64,000 bases of DNA, taken from positions 67,470,614-67,534,613 of the forward strand of contig OZ012684.1 in the NCBI GenBank assembly GCA_963942565.1. The letters are read 5' to 3'. A program made the position numbers and the translations under genes. Shown piece after piece: positions 60,069-64,000 of this stretch (positions are counted from its first letter, which is position 1; each line of letters starts with the position of its first letter). Origin of the DNA: Maea johnstoni. Taxonomy: Eukaryota; Annelida; Polychaeta; Spionida; Magelonidae. The notes under the pieces are model-generated. The model had not been told where the DNA came from, searched no databases, and saw only the letters and a list, made by a program, of their open reading frames with translations.

Positions 60069-60814
60069 TCACAGTTTTGAATGATACCCTGGGTACATTT
60101 CTATTGTGAAAAAGCAAATAGCTTTCTCTTCCTTTTCAATCTGGAAATATAACAATAGGGGATTGCTAGCATCTTCCCAGGTGTGCACAATAAGCTCTTC
60201 ACCTGCCCTGCTTTCACCTGAATACTGAGTGGTCAGGCTCTTGGCCCGGTATAGCAGAAAGTTCTCTTTTATGCCAGAGTAGAATCCTGCCGCTGTAGCT
60301 GTTTCCGCACAATCTACACAATAACGCACATAGTGCGCCTGGTTGACATGAAGGTTGCTGTCAGTATCACTAAAAGCAGTCTTCGTCTTATAACTGTAAA
60401 AAACATTTTCAGGCTTAGCCACCTTTTCTTTGGCAAGAATTTGATTCTTTGGTTTGGTGAAAGCAGCATATTTCTCCCGAAACCAGCTTGGAAATGGAAC
60501 TGGTCTCCTTGATTCCTCGTTGACACATACAAAAACTACATGTTCTGTGGCTAGGACCTTGCCATCTTTATTTTGTATCTTGGCTTTCAAAGCCTGCGAG
60601 GTGTTCCCTACATAGTCTAAGTCTGTGATTATCTTGAGAGGTAAAAACTTGAGAAAGTGGGCACTAGTCTCCTGGTAAAATGCTGGGAATATTTCCATCT
60701 TTTTACGAACTACCATGCCCAAATTCAGTTTATGCACATCCGTTTCTGTTGTAATATTTATCCCAGTTTTGCCCATTTCAAATAAAGCTGCAGTGCTCCA
60801 CAAAGAAAAGCTGC
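60069..60814 (-). CDS. Double-hotdog thioesterase-like protein, copy 7 (terminal exon)
   Basis: Acceptor TTTAAAATTTCAG (AG at 60815-60816), then GSFSLWSTAALFEMGKTGIN. Open to YPGYHSKL and a stop. The motif D-T-D-S-N-L-H-V-N is complete, so this is the second good functional candidate of the 5-6-7 subgroup. The frame again stays open upstream through the repeat to MSRISSGFNNGWNMF. It is very close to copy 6, with differences spread along the length (for example KKMEIFPAFYQETSAHF). The predicted activity is on acyl thioesters by fold only; substrate unknown. Confidence 0.85.
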
Positions 60815-60816
60815 CT

Positions 60817-61410
60817 GAAATTTTAAAGATGAATGTTAAATTAGAATATATATCAACCATTTTTAGTTTCATGGCATGTTCTAGCCACATCTTAGTAAAT
60901 TGAATAAACATATTCCAACCATTGTTGAATCCACTGCTTATTCTAGACATATCTTGCTAATTAAATGTATGCATATATGAATATTTTTTTACTACAATTC
61001 ATGCCGTGAAATTTCAACAACAATAGTAATAAAACAAATTATAACAGTAATATATAGAATAAGAGAATCAAAATAGTAATATGAGTATAAACAAAGTAAG
61101 AAGAAAATTAATTGAACATAAATATTAATTAACCACAATGAGGTACTAAATAAGATACAGAGGGATAAGGAATACAGCTACATCATACCAGGTTTCATTC
61201 AACTATACATGTACACTTAGGTGTTCGCAGAAAATAACCATATATTGTAACCATTGTTGGTTTTACTGTCTTAATCAATTAACCATATAGTTCATCCATT
61301 GTCATCAACGCTTATTCTCGACAAATCTTGATTATCAAATCTCCATATAGTCCACTATTGTTTGCTTCACTGCTTCTTCTAGACATATCTCAATAATTGT
61401 TAATTACACT
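60817..61410 (-). repeat. Intron repeat array of copy 7
   Basis: 63-bp-type units at 60840-60960 and 61240-61400 around the AT-rich block. Confidence 0.75.
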
Positions 61411-61504
61411 TAGGGTTTCATTTATCATAACATTTTCTGCTATTTTGAGACTAATCCATGACTAGCCTGTTGTTCATGGTGGAGGAAATTGGAGTAGTTC
61501 ACTG

Positions 61505-61915
61505 TTGCACTGAGCAACCCATGCATGCAACTACTGTGCATCAACATCGACTTTTAATTGGCCCAAGACTGCATCTACAATGCGTCAACATCTGTTGATT
61601 GGCACATGACTGCATCTACTGAGCATCAACACCTATTTCTAATTGGCCCATGCATGCATCTACTGTGCATCAACATTTACTGCTAATTGGTCCATGACTG
61701 TATCTACTGTGCATCAACATCTAAGTTAATTGGCCCAAGACTGCATCTACTGGGCATCAACATCTACCATTATTTGGGCCATGAGCCCATGACTGCATCT
61801 AATGTGCATCAACATCTACCGTTAATTGGCCCATGCATGCATCTACTGTGCATCAACATCTACCGTTAATTGACCCATGACTGCATCTACTGTGCATCTT
61901 CATCTATGGTTAATG
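61505..61915. repeat. 44-bp minisatellite, about 9 copies (unit 7)
   Basis: Same unit as upstream of copies 5 and 6, the shortest of the three arrays. The first units are shared with unit 6 (AACATCGACTTTTAATTGGC). Confidence 0.9.
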
Positions 61916-62159
61916 GGCAACTTGGAGAGGTTAGTTTTGTCACTTGCCAATAGGTGGCAGGCCGACATCAAGTGCAGCAGCAGGGAATGGCTGAAGCAGC
62001 ATGTTAGTGGGGCAGCTAAGGCACCATTTTGGGCCAAAGCGTGAACTTTTTGTTAAAAGCATGAAACTTGGCAGAAGTATATTACCATGCATACTGATAA
62101 ATTCTGGATATGGATCCACTGCGCTGGACTTTGGATCCACCTATTTTTGGGGCATTTTA

Positions 62160-62912
62160 TCAAAAAACTGATATCAAAAGAGTGAAAATTGTAATAACAG
62201 CTTTAAAATATTTTCCTTCAGATAGAACTTCATGAATCTTTTCTGAGAGGTAACACGTATAGCCCTTCAAGTACTTATCAAAATAAGATGAAGTCCCACT
62301 TAAAATGTTTGTTGGTTGCCATGGTAACGAGGAATTTTGGCGGGAAAAAGCCAAAAATATGTGATTTTTGTAATATTGCGTTTTAAACAGTAGTTCTTTG
62401 ATAGAGTGCAATGAATCTGAAGTAAATGTATTAACTTCAATACCAGAAAAAAAAAGTTGAGTAAAAATATTCATTAAATAGTGTCTGTTGCCATGGCAAC
62501 AGGACTTCATATTATGACTAATATTGATTAAAATTGATGATATTGGTATTTTCATATCAAAAATGCATCTTTAAAAATGTTATCATCACTTAATTTTAAT
62601 CTAGTTAGTATGTACACTATGTGACACAATATTGAGAACATATTGTGTTTGTTATTCCCAAGGTTGCCATGGCAACAAGGCAAATTTCATTAAAATGCCA
62701 AAAAAAGCTGAAAATATGCAGTTTGTGTTATACTTGATTTTTAGAAGTTGTCTCTTTGATTAGTTGCAATAAATTTGGTGCAAATACAATTTCCCTATTA
62801 CCACAAACAAAATTAGGATATAACTCATCGTGAATATCATTGGTTGCCATAGCAACAGAACATTTTCATGGAGAAATGACAAAAAATAATGATTTTTTGG
62901 AAGTTTTGTTTG
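62160..62912. repeat. ~176-bp degenerate tandem repeat carrying X-box-like palindromes
   Basis: GTTGCCATGGTAAC (62315-62328), GTTGCCATGGCAAC (62487-62500 and 62663-62676) and GTTGCCATAGCAAC (62843-62856) are spaced 172, 176 and 180 bp apart. Between them, diverged copies of a sequence like TCTTTGATTAGTTGCAATAA repeat. The palindrome equals the RFX-family X-box consensus. It may instead be a transposase-binding subterminal repeat. Confidence 0.8.
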
Positions 62913-64000
62913 AACTGCACTATTTGTTTGGCAGCATAATTTCCTAAATATTTTCTCCAAGCTTCTAAATCAAACCCACAGGAGAATCTAGTATCTGGAC
63001 ACAGGTCCATAAGGCAGTGAGCGTCTGCCTTTGGTCTATGCCTCAGTTTTAGATTTTGAGATAGTGATGGTGGATATGACTGGTTTTCATGGCAAAAGCA
63101 CTGATCCAGATCTCCATCCCTCACTTGACATGATATGTGCAGCTGTGAAAATAAGGAGCATTACTGTTTCAGGGAAGAAATATGGTAGCCTTGGTATTGG
63201 AAACCACTCTTGTTGGAGGGGTACTTATCAGTGGGAACTTGGTTCTTCTGATATGGACACTAAATGGTGTTGTCTGTTTTACTAAGAATTCAGATACAAA
63301 TACTTTGTACTGTTGTAACTTAAATGATGCAAGATATTATTAAAGTTTTAAATAAGTATGTTCATTAGAAAGATATTTTTACGCAGATATGTTTGAAAAA
63401 AAAAGTATCTAAAAATCTTTTTTATTGACAAAGTTATTGTTATTTTTGTATTTTTATGTCTGTTGCTAAGGAGGTGGCCATCTTGTTTTCAAGGAGCAGA
63501 AATGAGCAGAAATTCATAAATACCTCCAAATTAACCCCTAAAAGTTACAGACATTACGTACTACACAATAACCCTTGAATACCATTCAGAAAAAGGTGTT
63601 GATGTTGTGCCCAAAATTATCTAAGTTCAAACAAAACACTTAGTTTAAGCCATTATTACGAAAAGACACACTTTGGCATTTATTAGATTGCCTGGTTACC
63701 ATAGTAAAGGAAGAACGAACAAACCGTTTGTGTTAAACTAGCATACAGTTGTTGCCAATGAAATCATGTTTGCTAGTTGCATTTAAAAAAGAATCAATAT
63801 TACCAAACAAAACTTCCAAAAAATCATTATTTTTTGTCATTTCTCCATTGCAAATGTTCTGTTGCTATGGCAACCAATGATATTCACGATGAGTTATATC
63901 CTAATTTTGTTTGTGGTAATAGGGAAATTGTATTTGCACCAAATTTATTGCAACTAATCAAAGAGACAACTTCTAAAAATCCAGTATAACACAAACTGCA
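62717..64000. mobile_element. Large inverted repeat, probable foldback DNA element
   Basis: The left arm 62717-62912 and right arm 63804-64000 are near-identical inverted copies (about 196 bp, only a few differences), enclosing about 890 bp. The right arm runs off the window, so the outer end is unseen. The four-repeat region 62160-62716 may be the outer part of the left arm. Other palindromes lie at 63695-63708 and 63861-63874. Confidence 0.8.
63031..63285 (+). other. Open frame in the loop of the inverted repeat
   Basis: 84 codons, starting MVYASVLDFEIVMVDMTGF and containing KIRSITVSGKKYGSLGIGNH and cysteines near the end (SCWRG, KWCCLFY). The local composition is less AT-rich and repeat-like than its surroundings, so it may be a captured exon or a transposon coding remnant. 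A frame on the opposite strand (62837-63124) overlaps. I do not recognise either. Confidence 0.3.

Larger units (their letters stand above)
43170..61920. repeat. Segmental duplication units 5, 6 and 7
   Basis: Three successive units with the same order: a TTGGTCCCTGAGTAATC block (about 43185, 49960, 58995), the gene (copies 5, 6, 7), 63-bp intron repeats, a 44-bp minisatellite, and a GTTGTGTGGAGTTGCACTTG block (about 48950, 58083). Unit 7 lacks the last block inside its own extent. Boundaries are approximate. Stretches 43540-44240, 48880-49470, 49920-50370, 55860-56020, 58020-58550, 58960-59470 and 59900-60060 hold no recognisable gene. Confidence 0.8.

Overview
The window is animal nuclear DNA: intron-containing genes with TTTCAG-type acceptors, abundant LINEs, SINEs and cut-and-paste DNA transposons, a Penelope-like element, long TA and TTA microsatellites, and AT-rich spacers. 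It looks like a marine-invertebrate-type genome (lophotrochozoan or invertebrate deuterostome). I cannot name the species or phylum from the sequence alone. No bacterial operon, CRISPR array, rRNA, true tRNA, or LTR/viral element was recognised.

The host content is essentially one gene family. Seven head-to-tail copies, all on the minus strand, carry a terminal coding exon of about 746 bp for a double-hotdog, acyl-ACP/acyl-CoA thioesterase-like protein. They lie at about 4.5-5.2, 15.7-16.4, 32.1-32.9, 40.5-41.2, 44.2-45.0, 56.0-56.8 and 60.1-60.8 kb. By sequence and flanks they fall into three neighbouring groups: copies 1+2, 3+4 and 5+6+7. Copies 1, 2, 6 and 7 keep an N-x-H-x-N motif in the second hotdog domain. 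Copies 3 and 4 have altered motifs, copy 4 also has a shortened C-terminus, and copy 5 has lost the histidine and carries a frameshift. The upstream exon or exons are not securely identified; every copy has a 63-bp repeat array just upstream of its acceptor.

Layout. 1-24.5 kb: two paralogous units (264-10960 and 13477-24500) with about 94% identical proteins. Because the units align, about ten insertions unique to one unit can be read against an empty site in the other. They are Kolobok-like TTAA elements, a TTAA foldback, a SINE, TA-flanked MITEs, a 1.9-kb hAT-type element and a second 1.9-kb element with GGCGGATCCA ends. 24.5-41.5 kb: units 3 and 4, both built on an old Tx1-like LINE fossil (called LINE2 here). 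In unit 3 that fossil is split by a 5.2-kb LINE (LINE A) with a clear 16-bp target duplication. Foldback elements, a tRNA-derived SINE, a CR1/L2-group LINE 3' end, a TCGGCC-rich DNA element and a ~210-bp tandem repeat also lie here. 43-62 kb: units 5-7, each with a 44-bp minisatellite upstream of the gene (about 1.5, 0.5 and 0.4 kb). Unit 5 has a Penelope-like insertion and unit 6 a nearly intact LINE (LINE B). 62.2-64 kb: a degenerate ~176-bp tandem repeat in which each unit carries an RFX X-box-like palindrome (GTTGCCATGGCAAC type), part of a large inverted repeat that runs off the window.

Taken together, this is a young, actively rearranging tandem gene family whose duplication boundaries and spacers are packed with transposons. 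All coordinates, identities and repeat counts were read by eye.
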